A stretch of 64,000 nt of DNA from JBBPZA01 sp963797015 (lineage in GTDB: Bacteria > Actinomycetota > Thermoleophilia > Solirubrobacterales > Solirubrobacteraceae). The stretch spans positions 124,001-188,000 of the forward strand of contig CAWCNV010000005.1 in the NCBI GenBank assembly GCA_963797015.1, given 5' to 3'. The position numbers and the translations under genes were made by a program. The number at the start of each line of letters is the position of its first letter. Position 1 is the stretch's first letter. The notes beneath the pieces are model-generated. The model saw only the letters and a list, made by a program, of their open reading frames with translations, did not search any database and was not told where the DNA came from. Shown here one piece after another: positions 8,187-16,297 of this stretch.

Positions 8187-8528
8187 ATGGATACCGCCCG
8201 CGCAACTGAGCTGCTCGCGCGCGAGCGTGCCCGCATCGAGCGAGAGCTCGAGACGCTGCGCCCACGAACCGACGACGAGCTCTCGCACGTCGACCAGCAC
8301 CTCGCCGACTCGGCTTCCGAGCTCTACGACGACGAGCGCGACGAAGGGCTCGCGGAGCGGCTCCGGGAGGAGCTCGCGGCGATCGAGCGTGCGGAGAAGC
8401 GCGTGCAGAAGGGCACCTACGGACGCTCGATCATCAGCGGAGAGCCGATCCCTGACGCGCGCCTGGAGGCCGTACCCTGGGCCGAGCTGACGGTCCAGGA
8501 GCAGTCGCGCCGCGAGCACGGCGCCTGA
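8187..8528 (+). CDS. TraR/DksA-family protein lacking the zinc-finger cysteines
   Basis: A 113-residue protein with the DksA/TraR layout. An N-terminal coiled-coil pair (residues 5-70, ARERARIERELETL and LAERLREELAAIERAEKR) is followed by the segment GTYGRSIISGEPIPDARLEAVPWA. In zinc-binding relatives this last segment reads like GTYGxCxxCGxPIPxxRLEAxPxA, followed by two more Cys. Here all four Cys are absent while the surrounding sequence is retained, so the fold is likely kept without zinc. It may act on RNA polymerase in the manner of DksA. The start could also be GTG 8181. A strong hairpin follows the stop at once. Confidence 0.75.
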   Translation: MDTARATELLARERARIERELETLRPRTDDELSHVDQHLADSASELYDDERDEGLAERLREELAAIERAEKRVQKGTYGRSIISGEPIPDARLEAVPWAELTVQEQSRREHGA

Positions 8529-8568
8529 ACGGCCGGAACCCCCTGAGCTGGGGTTTATCCCCGGCCGT
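8529..8568 (+). terminator. Hairpin immediately after the DksA-like gene
   Basis: Nested stems: ACGGCCGG (8529-8536) pairs with CCGGCCGT (8561-8568), and AACCCC (8537-8542) pairs with GGGGTT (8550-8555), with a 7-nt loop. It begins on the base after the stop codon. No T-tract follows, so it may be a weak terminator or an mRNA-stabilising end. Confidence 0.55.
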
Positions 8569-8602
8569 ATAACCGGATGGGCGAGCAGTCCCGGATACAC
8601 TG

Positions 8603-8617
8603 CTTACTGAAGGTAAG
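8603..8617. promoter_or_regulatory. Putative HxlR-family operator
   Basis: CTTAC-TGAAG-GTAAG is a perfect dyad 20 bp before the ATG at 8637. HxlR/YodB-type regulators bind TTAC/GTAA-type dyads (family knowledge), and an HxlR gene is the second gene of this transcription unit. An autoregulated redox- or electrophile-responsive operon is likely. Confidence 0.6.
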
Positions 8618-8636
8618 ACCCTCTATCGGTGGTTCC

Positions 8637-9206
8637 ATGAAGACGACGATGTCCCGCTTCCACATCCACGACGACCTGACCGCCCCGGAGGCGTCGCTGC
8701 CCGTGCTCAAGGGCGCGCTCGCGACCGGTGGCCAGCTTCCGAACTTCCTCGGCGTGCTCGCCGGGTCGCCGGCGGCGCTGCGCGCCTACGCCCGCTTCCG
8801 CTCCGAGCTGCGCCACGGCAAGCTCAAGCTCGCGACGCTCGAGCGGATCGCGCTCGCGGTGGCCGATCACTATGGCTCGCGCCCCGGGATCGCTCTGCAC
8901 GAGCGCACGGCGCGCGGCGCCGGGCTGTCACTCGACGAGATCGCGCTGGCGCGCGAGTTCGACTCCCGCGACGAGCGCGAGGCCGCGCTGCTGCGCTACC
9001 TCAGGCTGATGCTCGAGAAGCAGGGCCGCCCGCCGATGCACGTCCACGAGGAGGCCCGCGAGGCCGGCTGGAGCGACGAGGAGATCCTCGAGGCGATCGC
9101 CTACCTCGCGCTCGAGAGCTTCACCGCGCTGGTCAACGTCGCCGGCGACGTGCCGGTCGACGGCTCGGCCGAGGAAGGCCGGACGATGCGCCTCCGCGCC
9201 GCCTAG
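8637..9206 (+). CDS. Carboxymuconolactone decarboxylase-like (AhpD-fold) protein without the CxxC pair
   Basis: A 189-residue all-helical protein of the CMD/AhpD-like fold, with the shape L.GALATGGQLPNFLGVLAGSPAALRAY and LATLERIALAVADHYGSRPGIALHERTARGAGLS. Peroxidase-type members carry Cys-x2-Cys-x3-His before this last helix. Here both Cys are replaced (YGSRPGIALHE), leaving only the His, so thiol peroxidase activity is unlikely. Lyase or unknown activity remains possible. It lies 5 bp upstream of the HxlR regulator and downstream of a CTTAC-N5-GTAAG dyad, so it is probably the regulator's target. Confidence 0.75.
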   Translation: MKTTMSRFHIHDDLTAPEASLPVLKGALATGGQLPNFLGVLAGSPAALRAYARFRSELRHGKLKLATLERIALAVADHYGSRPGIALHERTARGAGLSLDEIALAREFDSRDEREAALLRYLRLMLEKQGRPPMHVHEEAREAGWSDEEILEAIAYLALESFTALVNVAGDVPVDGSAEEGRTMRLRAA

Positions 9207-9211
9207 CCGGG

Positions 9212-9637
9212 ATGCAGGCCCGCGCGCCCACGGTCACCGTGACGGTCGCGACGCGCGAGCGGGCCGGAGGCGGCCGAGCTTCGGGCGCGTCGCGCGAGCG
9301 GGCCGCGACCGGTGACTCCGAAGAGCTCTGCTGCCCCTACTACCACGAGGCCATCGAGCTGATCGGCAAACGCTGGACGGGCGTGATCGTGCAGGTGCTG
9401 ATCGGCTCCGAGCGCCCGCTGCGCTTCTCACAGATCGCCACCTCGGTCCCCGAGCTCTCCGACCGCCTGCTCTCCGAGCGCATGAAGGAGCTCGAGGCCC
9501 GCGGGCTGATCCGCCGGACGGTCCGCGAGGGTCCGCCGGTGCGCGTGGAGTACCAGCTCACCGAGATGGGCGAGGACCTCCGGCAGGCGGTCGCAGCGAT
9601 GCAGACCTGGGCGCGCCGCTGGCTGGTACAGCGGTAG
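9212..9637 (+). CDS. HxlR-family transcriptional regulator
   Basis: A 141-residue winged-helix protein. The HxlR signature runs from CCPYYHEAIELIGKRWTGVIVQVL through LRFSQIATSVPELSDRLLSERMKELEARGLIRRTV to VEYQLTEMGEDL. Two adjacent Cys at residues 40-41 precede the first helix; HxlR sensors such as YodB and HypR use a Cys in this area to detect electrophiles or oxidants. The first 35 residues are low-complexity and may not be translated if a later start is used. It lies 5 bp after the AhpD-fold gene and probably controls that operon through the dyad at 8603-8617. Confidence 0.85.
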   Translation: MQARAPTVTVTVATRERAGGGRASGASRERAATGDSEELCCPYYHEAIELIGKRWTGVIVQVLIGSERPLRFSQIATSVPELSDRLLSERMKELEARGLIRRTVREGPPVRVEYQLTEMGEDLRQAVAAMQTWARRWLVQR

Positions 9638-9680
9638 GCTCGCGCCTTCGCGTCCCAGCCCGCAGCCGAAGGAGCTCTAA

Positions 9681-11018
9681 GTGGCCGACCAGCCGAAGAC
9701 CGCCGACGACGTGAAGGCCCAGGTCGAGGACCTGAACCTGCGCTTCATCAGGCTCTGGTTCACCGACATCCTCGGCCAGCTCAAGTCGTTCTCGATCAAC
9801 CAGGCCGAGCTCGAAGACGCGTTCGAAGGCGGCATGGGCTTCGACGGTTCATCGATCACCGGGTTCAACGCGATCGAGGAGTCCGACATGATCGCGATGC
9901 CCGACCCGACGACCTTCGCGGCGCTGCCGTGGCGGCCCGCGGAGCAGGGCGTCGGTCGCATGTTCTGCGACATCGTCACGCCCGAGCGCGACCCCTACGA
10001 GGGCGACCCGCGCTTCGTCCTGCGCCGCGCGCTCGAGCGCGCCAAGGCGATGGGCTTCGACCGCTTCAACGTCGGCCCCGAGCTCGAGTACTTCTACTTC
10101 AAGGACTCGAAGTCGACCGAGGTCCTCGACGAGGGCGGCTACTTCGACCTGACGACGCTCGACGCGGCCTCGGACCTGCGCCGCGAGACGGTCCTGGCGC
10201 TCGAGCAGCTGGGAATCCACGTCGAGTACACCCACCACGAGGTCGGGCCTTCGCAGCACGAGATCGACATGCGCTTCGCCGACGCGCTGAAGATGGCCGA
10301 CGACTGCATGACCTACCGCATCACGGTCAAGGAGTACGCGCTCAAGTACGGCTACCACGCGACCTTCATGCCCAAGCCGCTGTTCGGCGAGAACGGCTCG
10401 GGCATGCACACCCACCAGTCGCTGTTCAATGAGGGGCGCAACGCGTTCTTCGACGCCGACGACCAGTACTTCCTGTCCGACGTGGGCAAGGCGTACATCG
10501 CCGGCCAGCTGCGCCACGCGCGCGAGATCTGCTCGATCTTCGCCCAGTGGGTCAACAGCTACAAGCGGCTCGTCCCCGGCTACGAGGCGCCGGTCTACTG
10601 CTCGTGGTCGCGGCGCAACCGCTCGGCGCTCGTGCGCGTGCCGCTCTACCACCCGGGCAAGGAGCAGGCCACACGCATGGAGCTGCGCTGCCCAGACCCC
10701 GCGTGCAACCCGTACCTGACCTTCGCGGCGCTGCTGCAGGCGGGCCTGGAGGGCATCGAGAAGGGCTACGAGCTGCCCGAGCCGATGGAGAAGAACCTCT
10801 ACCACCTGTCGCCCGACGACCGTAAGCGGCTGGGCATCGAGCAGCTACCCGAGACGCTCGGCGAGGCGATCGAGCTCACCGCGGAATCAGAGCTCGTGCT
10901 GCGCACGCTCGGCGAGCACATGTTCAACCGCTACGTCGAGATCAAGCGCCAGGAATGGGAGGACTACCGCGTCCAGGTCACGCCCTGGGAGCTCGAGCGC
11001 TACCTACCAGTGCTCTGA
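9681..11018 (+). CDS. glnA: Type I glutamine synthetase, alpha subtype
   Basis: A 445-residue GSI that makes glutamine from glutamate, ammonia and ATP. Motifs seen are FDGSSI near residue 55, KPLFGENGSGMHTHQSL in the ATP/ammonia site region, and NRSALVRVP. The short length and the tail NLYHLSPDDRKRLGIEQLP fit the GSI-alpha group. The adenylylation tyrosine context of GSI-beta enzymes (NLYDLP) is not preserved, so control by adenylylation is unlikely. The GTG start follows a good AAGGAG site (9668-9673). TAGGCT at 9635-9640, overlapping the end of the upstream gene, is a candidate -10 with a short leader. The stop is CTGA-overlapped with the peptidase gene. Confidence 0.95.
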   Translation: MADQPKTADDVKAQVEDLNLRFIRLWFTDILGQLKSFSINQAELEDAFEGGMGFDGSSITGFNAIEESDMIAMPDPTTFAALPWRPAEQGVGRMFCDIVTPERDPYEGDPRFVLRRALERAKAMGFDRFNVGPELEYFYFKDSKSTEVLDEGGYFDLTTLDAASDLRRETVLALEQLGIHVEYTHHEVGPSQHEIDMRFADALKMADDCMTYRITVKEYALKYGYHATFMPKPLFGENGSGMHTHQSLFNEGRNAFFDADDQYFLSDVGKAYIAGQLRHAREICSIFAQWVNSYKRLVPGYEAPVYCSWSRRNRSALVRVPLYHPGKEQATRMELRCPDPACNPYLTFAALLQAGLEGIEKGYELPEPMEKNLYHLSPDDRKRLGIEQLPETLGEAIELTAESELVLRTLGEHMFNRYVEIKRQEWEDYRVQVTPWELERYLPVL

Positions 11019-12160
11019 ACGGCGATCCCTGGATCGCCTCGGCGGCGCACGACATCGAGCGGCGCTTCGAGCGCGAGCTCGAGGCGCTGGTGGCCGTCTC
11101 CTCGCCGAGCGGCGACGCGCGCGCGGCCGACGAGGCGGCGGCGGTCGCCTGCGTCGCGCTGCCCGACTCCGCGCGCGTGGACCGTATCCCCTGCTCCTCG
11201 TCCGAGCATGCGCCTGACCTGCTGATCGAGCTCGACGGGACGGGGTCGGGCCGCCTACTGCTGCTCGGCCACCTCGACACGGTGGTCGCGCACGACGCGC
11301 ACCTGCCGCTGCGCCGCGCGCGCGAGGGGGAGCTGCTCACCGGCTCGGGGTCGATCGACATGAAGGGCGGCGTGGTGCTTGCTCTCGGCGTGCTGCGCGA
11401 GCTGGCCGCGCGGCCCGAGACGTTCGCGGAGGTGGCGCTCCTGCTGGTCATGGACGAGGAGTGGCGCACGGCCGACTTCGCGCACGCCGGACGCTTCGCG
11501 GGCTGGGACGGCTGCCTGTGCTTCGAGGCCGGCGAGCGGCTCGACGGTGAGGAGGCCGTGGTCGTGCAGCGCAAGGCCGCCGGGGCGGTACGGGTCGCCG
11601 CCCACGGCCGGGCCGCGCACGCGGGCTCGGCTCCCGAGCAGGGCCGCAACGCGCTGCTCGCGCTCGCCGCCCTCGCCGGCCGCCTCGCGGCGCTGAACGA
11701 CCCTGACGGGCCGGAGCGGCTCACGGTCGTGCCCACGGTCGTGCGGTCCGGGGAGGCGCTCAACGTCGTCCCCGCCGAGGGCGAGCTGCTGGCCGACCTG
11801 CGCGCCGATCGGCTCGAGGCGTTCGCCGGCGTGCTCGAAGCCGTGCCCGCCGAGCTGGACGGCGTCGCGCTCGCCGCCGAGCAGGTGCGCGCATGGCCGG
11901 GCATGGACACCCGCGACCGCATCGGCGACGCGCTCGCGGCGGCGGCCGCGCGCGCGGGACGGCCGATCCTCGCGGCCGCGCGCGGCGGTGCCAGCGACGC
12001 AAGCCACCTCGCGACCGCGGTCGAGCGCACGATCGACGGGCTCGGCCCGCGCGGCGGCGCGGCCCACCATCCCGACGAGTTCGTTCGGCGCTCGTCGGTG
12101 CGCCCGCGCGCGGAGGTCGCGCTCGCGCTCGCGGCCGCGCTGCTCGAAGAGGAGGGCTGA
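11015..12160 (+). CDS. M20-family metallopeptidase/deacylase (ArgE/DapE-like)
   Basis: An M20 enzyme of about 381 residues. A first metal ligand is in LLLLGHLDTVVAHD, the bridging Asp and dimerisation-domain entry follow GSGSIDMKGGVVLALG, and the catalytic and ligand acids are in MDEEWRT. The final ligand His is in the tail near AHHPDEFV. The substrate is probably an N-acyl amino acid or dipeptide. No ATG, GTG or TTG lies between the end of glnA and the conserved N-terminus. The only nearby conventional start (ATG 10955) would read 21 residues antiparallel to nothing conserved inside glnA. CTG at 11015, overlapping the glnA stop as CTGA, is therefore proposed. A hydrolase gene follows without a gap. 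Confidence 0.8.
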   Translation: MNGDPWIASAAHDIERRFERELEALVAVSSPSGDARAADEAAAVACVALPDSARVDRIPCSSSEHAPDLLIELDGTGSGRLLLLGHLDTVVAHDAHLPLRRAREGELLTGSGSIDMKGGVVLALGVLRELAARPETFAEVALLLVMDEEWRTADFAHAGRFAGWDGCLCFEAGERLDGEEAVVVQRKAAGAVRVAAHGRAAHAGSAPEQGRNALLALAALAGRLAALNDPDGPERLTVVPTVVRSGEALNVVPAEGELLADLRADRLEAFAGVLEAVPAELDGVALAAEQVRAWPGMDTRDRIGDALAAAAARAGRPILAAARGGASDASHLATAVERTIDGLGPRGGAAHHPDEFVRRSSVRPRAEVALALAAALLEEEG

Positions 12161-12940
12161 GTGGAGCGGCTCGAGCGTCCCGACGGTGTCGAGATCGCCT
12201 TCCAGGCCCGCGGCGAGGGACCGCTGGTCGTGCTCGTCAATCAGTTCATCGGCGTCACGAGGCTCTACTCGGTGCTGCTCGACGACCTGGCCCGCGACCA
12301 CCGCGTGCTCGTCTATGACCCGCGCGGCGCGGGCGACTCGACCCGGCAGGGCCCCTACGACCTCGAGACCGACCTGGCCGACCTCGGGGCTGTGGTCGAG
12401 CACGCCGGTCGAGACGCGGTGCTGCTGGGCGTGTCCGACGGGAACATCCGCGCGGTCCGGCTCGCCGAGCGCCGACCCGACCTGGTCCGTGCCGTGCTCG
12501 CGATCGCCGGCTCGACGCTCGGCCAGACGCCCGTCGGCAGCGACGCACTCGCCGGCTCGGGCCAGGTGCTCTCGGCTTTCGTGAAGCTGATGGGCACCGA
12601 TCTGCGCTCCGGCGTGCGCACGATGATGACCTCGGGCGGGACGGCCGCCTGGGACAGCGATGAAGTGATCTCCCGGCGCGTCGATGAGTCCGCGGCCTAC
12701 ACCACCCCGGAGGCTGCCGGTGCCCGGTTGCGCACATGGGTGGGCGACGACTCCACACCGCAGGCGCTCGCAGTGGGCGACCGGCTGTGGATCCTCGCCT
12801 TCGGCGGAAACCCGTGGTTCCCGGTCGACCAGGCCGAGCGCATGCGGCGTGCGCTGCCTGAAGCGCACGTGCTCGAGGTCGAGGCCGGCCCGGTCTCGCG
12901 GCCGGACATCACCGCCGAGATCGTGCGTGGACTGCCCTAG
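12161..12940 (+). CDS. Alpha/beta-hydrolase fold protein with incomplete catalytic triad
   Basis: A 259-residue alpha/beta hydrolase. The N-terminal strand region (GPLVVLVNQFIG), the oxyanion and YDPRGAGDS region and the nucleophile elbow GVSDGN (Ser near residue 93) are present. The acid position usually seen as GxxDxxxP reads GGNPWFPVDQ. The C-terminal position that should hold the catalytic His reads AGPVSRPDI, with no His. The triad therefore appears degenerate, and the protein may bind rather than hydrolyse its ligand. GTG 12161 directly abuts the preceding stop, so it is co-translated with the M20 peptidase. It is convergent with a permease remnant; the two TAG stops share CTAG (12937-12940). 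Confidence 0.75.
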   Translation: MERLERPDGVEIAFQARGEGPLVVLVNQFIGVTRLYSVLLDDLARDHRVLVYDPRGAGDSTRQGPYDLETDLADLGAVVEHAGRDAVLLGVSDGNIRAVRLAERRPDLVRAVLAIAGSTLGQTPVGSDALAGSGQVLSAFVKLMGTDLRSGVRTMMTSGGTAAWDSDEVISRRVDESAAYTTPEAAGARLRTWVGDDSTPQALAVGDRLWILAFGGNPWFPVDQAERMRRALPEAHVLEVEAGPVSRPDITAEIVRGLP

Positions 12941-13125
12941 GGGCTCGCGGGCGCGGCCGCCGGCGTGCCCGGCTCCTGTGGCTCATCGCTCAGCTCGATC
13001 GTCCGCCGCGGCCCGGTGAACGTCCGCCGAGCGCTGACCAGCCACCAGATGCCGACGATCAGGATCAGCCCGAAGACCATGATCGGCGCGTAGTTGACGA
13101 GGTTCCAGTCGAACTCCTCACGCAA
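12937..13125 (-). pseudogene. Remnant of an amino-acid/APC-family permease (C-terminus only)
   Basis: About 62 codons remain. The sequence NYAPIMVFGLILIVGIWWLVSARR followed by TFTGPRRTIEL closely resembles the last transmembrane helix and tail of APC-superfamily amino-acid permeases (NYxPI-type helix then WFxGPxRT). The rest of the protein, more than ten helices, is missing. The coding similarity stops near 13120, where a fragment of a different gene begins on the other strand. The remnant retains its own TAG stop. Confidence 0.65.
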
Positions 13126-13271
13126 CGGTTGAGCGCTCGGTCGCCTACGCCCAGCTCACGCCGGCCGTCGAACCGGGCGCGCGCGTGGAGGTGGACGTGT
13201 TCGGCGAAGGGGTGCCCGCCGACGTCGTGCGCGAGCCGCTGTACGACCCCAATGGAGTGCGTGCCTCCGAG
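13125..13271 (+). pseudogene. Remnant of a GcvT-like (aminomethyltransferase/dehydrogenase) C-terminal domain
   Basis: Frame 13125 onward reads TVERSVAYAQLTPAVEPG, then ARVEVDVFGEGVPADVVREP and LYDPNGVRA. This is the typical end of the GcvT C-terminal barrel shared by T-protein, sarcosine and dimethylglycine dehydrogenases (GTxLEVxVFGExVPAxVxxEPLYDPxGxR). No start codon or upstream domain remains. The 5' edge abuts the permease remnant, suggesting that one deletion fused the two gene ends. The frame runs on without a stop into the antisense of the neighbouring regulator. Confidence 0.65.
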
Positions 13272-13982
13272 CTAGCTCGAGCTCAGCCCGGCCAGGATGT
13301 GCTCGGTGCCCTCGACGTGGCGGCGCGCGAGCAGCGCCGCGCGGGTGCCGTCGCGCCGGCGCAGCGCCTCGACGAGTCGCCGATGCTCGGCGTTGGCGTG
13401 CGCGAGGACCTCGGGCGGGTGGGCGATGTGGGCGATGAGCTCGGTCACCTCGCGCTGCACCTCGGTCATCGCCGCGATCAGCCGCGTGGCGCGTGACGCC
13501 TCGGCGATCGCGAGGTGGAAGCCGATGTCGGCGCGCCGGTAGGCGCGGAAGTCCGGCGCGGCAGTCATCTGCTCGACGAACGCGGACATGCGCGCGAGGT
13601 CGTCGTCCTGCGCGCGCTCGGCCGCCAGCACGGCTGCTCCGAGCTCCACGCCGACGCGCAGGTCGAGCGTCTCGCGCCAGTCGTCGGGCAGCGGCCCGCG
13701 CGGCCCCTTGGCCAGCGGCGGGCGCTCGCCGACGAACGTACCCCCGCGGCGGCCGCGGACCGACTTCAGGTGCCCGCTCTGGACCAGCGTGGTGATCGCC
13801 TGGCGCAGCGTCGAGCGCGAGATGCCGAGCTGGTCGGCGAGCTCGCGCTCGGGCGGCAGCTGGTCGCCCGGGGAGAGCAGGCCGAGACGGATGGCGCTGC
13901 CCAGGCGCTCGACCGTCTCCTCGAAGGTCGTCGGCGCCTGGACGGGCTCGAAGACGGCCGCCACCGCCGCGCTGCGCTGCAT
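13272..13982 (-). CDS. FadR/GntR-family transcriptional regulator (FCD domain)
   Basis: 236 residues. The N-terminal winged helix includes LLSPGDQLPPERELADQLGISRSTLRQAITTL and a GTFVG wing. The C-terminal all-helical FCD ligand-binding domain carries likely metal ligands in RADIGFHLAIAEAS and NAEHRRLVEALRRRD. Such regulators sense small carboxylic acids or amino-acid metabolites. The adjacent remnants of an amino-acid permease and a GcvT-like enzyme suggest it once controlled amine or amino-acid catabolism and is now an orphan. ATG 13982 lies 13 bp after the MMPL transporter gene, so the two may be co-transcribed. Confidence 0.85.
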   Translation of the reverse strand: MQRSAAVAAVFEPVQAPTTFEETVERLGSAIRLGLLSPGDQLPPERELADQLGISRSTLRQAITTLVQSGHLKSVRGRRGGTFVGERPPLAKGPRGPLPDDWRETLDLRVGVELGAAVLAAERAQDDDLARMSAFVEQMTAAPDFRAYRRADIGFHLAIAEASRATRLIAAMTEVQREVTELIAHIAHPPEVLAHANAEHRRLVEALRRRDGTRAALLARRHVEGTEHILAGLSSS

Positions 13983-13995
13983 CCTGGTGTGGAAG

Positions 13996-16170
13996 CTACC
14001 CGCTGGGCTCCTCGCCGCGGGAGGAAACCTGCGCCGGCTCGCGCCCGCGCGGGCCGTCGCCGTCGCCGGCGGCCTCCGCGACCCGGTCCGCGTCGAGCGG
14101 GCCACGGCGGTCGATGGCGTGGCCCAGCGTCGAGGGCAGCCAGATGCGCGGGCCCAGCTCGAACACGAGCGCGGGCACCAGCACCGAGCGCACGAGGAAC
14201 GTGTCGAGCAGCACGCCGAACGCGATCACGAAGCCGATCTCGGTGAGGAACACGAGCGGCAGGATCGCGAGCGTCGAGAACGTGCCGGCGAGCACGATGC
14301 CCGCCGAGGTGATGACGCCTCCGGTCACCGCGAGGCCGCGGACCATCCCCTGGCGCGTGCCCCAGCGCAGCGACTCCTCGCGCACGCGCGCCATCAGGAA
14401 GATGTTGTAGTCGACCCCCAGCGCGACCAGGAAGACGAACGCGAACAGCGGCAGCGACGGGTCGATGCCGGGGAAGTCGAAGACGTTCTTGAAGAAGAAG
14501 ATCCCGACGCCCAGCGCAGCCGCGAACGAGAGGATCACGGTCCCGATCAGGATCAGCGGCGCGATCACCGCGCGCAGCAGCACGGTGAGGATCACGAACA
14601 CGACCAGGAGGGCGAGCGGCACGACCACGCGGTTGTCGCGCGCCGAGGCCACGCGCAGGTCGCGCTGCTCGGCGGTGGGGCCGCCGACCAGCACTGCGCC
14701 GCTAGCCGCGCGCCGCGCCGCGGAGCGCAGCTCGGGCACCAGGTCGAAGGCCTCGGGGCTGTAGGGGTCGGGCCTCAGGATCACGTCGAAGCGCGCCCCC
14801 GGCCGGCCGCGCTCGACGGGCCCGAGCGCGACGACTCCGGGCGTGCGCGCCAGCGCGGCGCGCACGGCGGGGACGTCGGCCGGATCGCGGGCGATGACGT
14901 TGGTCGGAGCGTCGGCGCCGGCGGGAAACGCCTTCGCCACCAGCTTCTGGCCCTCGACCGAGTCGACCGAGCCGCGGAACTGGTTGCCGCTCGTCAGCCC
15001 CGTGTCCACCTGCAGCGAGCCCAGCGCGAGCACGACCAGCGCGGCGATGCTCCCGATCCAGATCGGGCGCGGGCGGGCCGCCACGCGCTCGCCGACGCGC
15101 CGCCAGAAGCCGTGCGTCTCGTCGGCCCCCCCGGCGCCGAAGCGGGGGATGAAGGGCCAGAAGGCGCGGCGCCCGCCGATCGTCAGCAGCGCCGGCAGCA
15201 GCGTGAGCATCGAGATCATCGCCAGCGCGATGCCCATGGCGCAGATCGGCCCCATCCCCGAGGTCCCGTTGACCTCCGCGATCGTGAGGCAAAGGAGGCC
15301 GGCGATGACCGTGAGGCCGCTGGCGACGATCGCCGGGCCCGCGCGGCGCATCGCGAGCGTCATCGCCTCGTGCTTGTCCTCGTGGTGGCGCAGCTCCTCG
15401 CGGTAGCGCGCGACGATCAGCAGCGCGTAGTCGGTGCCCGCGCCGAAGACCAGCACCGGCAGGATCCCGGCGGACTGGCCATTCACGGTGACGCCCGCCT
15501 CCGCGAGCGCGTAGCCGAGCCCGCGCGAGCACAGCTCGGCGAAGACCACCGAGATGAATGGGATGATCCAGAAGATCGGGCTGCGGTAGATGACGATCAG
15601 CAGCACGAAGACGAGCGCCAGCGTGGCCAGCAGCAGCGTCCCGTTGATCTGGTTGAACACGTCGACCGCGTCCGCCGAGAAGCCGAGCGGGCCGGTGAGC
15701 TTGACCTGCAGCCCGTCCTTCGCGGCCTGGTAGGAGACGTCCTTGATGCGGTCCGCCGCGTCGGTGAGCAGCTTGGACTCGCCGTGCGGGCGAACCTGCA
15801 TCACGAGCAGGGCGGTCGTCCGGTCGCGCGAGACCACGGGCGGCGGAGCGGGTGTCGCGGTCTTGGGCAGATCGGCGTTCAGCCGCGCGCGGGCGGCGGC
15901 GATCCGGGCGCGGTCGACGGCCGTGAGGCCCGAGGCGCGCCGGAACACGACGATCGCCGTCAGCTGCTCGCCCGAGCGAAAGGCCTTCGTCAGCTCGTTC
16001 GCCTTCAACGACTCCGCGCTCCCGGGGAGGAAGCTCGAGGGCTCGTTCTTCTGCACGTCCTCGAACTTGCTCGCCGGACCCGAGACGGCCGCGAAGATCA
16101 CCACCCACGCGACCAGGAACAACCACTTGCTGCGGCGCCCGCAGGCCACGGTCAGGACGCGGCGGAGCAT
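13996..16170 (-). CDS. MMPL-family RND transporter
   Basis: A 724-residue protein of the RND superfamily. The first transmembrane helix (RSKWLFLVAWVVIFAAVSGPASK) is followed by an extracytoplasmic domain, a block of five helices (from LLLATLALVFVLLIVIYRSPIF to LLPALLTIGGRRAF), a second loop and a second helix block (VVPLALLVVFVILTVLLRAV). MMPL proteins export lipids, siderophores or drugs with proton motive force. The motif FGAGTDYALLIVARYREELR and its partner FLVALGVDYNIFLMARVREE are the MMPL-type TM4 and TM10 signatures. A reverse-strand TAACCT lies 6 nt before the ATG (leaderless). Substrate unknown. Confidence 0.9.
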   Translation of the reverse strand: MLRRVLTVACGRRSKWLFLVAWVVIFAAVSGPASKFEDVQKNEPSSFLPGSAESLKANELTKAFRSGEQLTAIVVFRRASGLTAVDRARIAAARARLNADLPKTATPAPPPVVSRDRTTALLVMQVRPHGESKLLTDAADRIKDVSYQAAKDGLQVKLTGPLGFSADAVDVFNQINGTLLLATLALVFVLLIVIYRSPIFWIIPFISVVFAELCSRGLGYALAEAGVTVNGQSAGILPVLVFGAGTDYALLIVARYREELRHHEDKHEAMTLAMRRAGPAIVASGLTVIAGLLCLTIAEVNGTSGMGPICAMGIALAMISMLTLLPALLTIGGRRAFWPFIPRFGAGGADETHGFWRRVGERVAARPRPIWIGSIAALVVLALGSLQVDTGLTSGNQFRGSVDSVEGQKLVAKAFPAGADAPTNVIARDPADVPAVRAALARTPGVVALGPVERGRPGARFDVILRPDPYSPEAFDLVPELRSAARRAASGAVLVGGPTAEQRDLRVASARDNRVVVPLALLVVFVILTVLLRAVIAPLILIGTVILSFAAALGVGIFFFKNVFDFPGIDPSLPLFAFVFLVALGVDYNIFLMARVREESLRWGTRQGMVRGLAVTGGVITSAGIVLAGTFSTLAILPLVFLTEIGFVIAFGVLLDTFLVRSVLVPALVFELGPRIWLPSTLGHAIDRRGPLDADRVAEAAGDGDGPRGREPAQVSSRGEEPSG

Positions 16171-16297
16171 TGCGCCAGGTTACGACGATGGGGCAGCCCG
16201 CGCAGGCCCGATCGCGGACCGTGCGGCGGCCCGCTCGGCGGACCCCGCGCGAGCGTTTGCCGTCGCGCGCGCACGCTTCGATCGTCACACTGACGCC

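Noticed and set aside
13588..16293. 900-codon forward frame across the MMPL gene
   Set aside because: Highly charged low-complexity translation; the reverse strand encodes a clear RND transporter.
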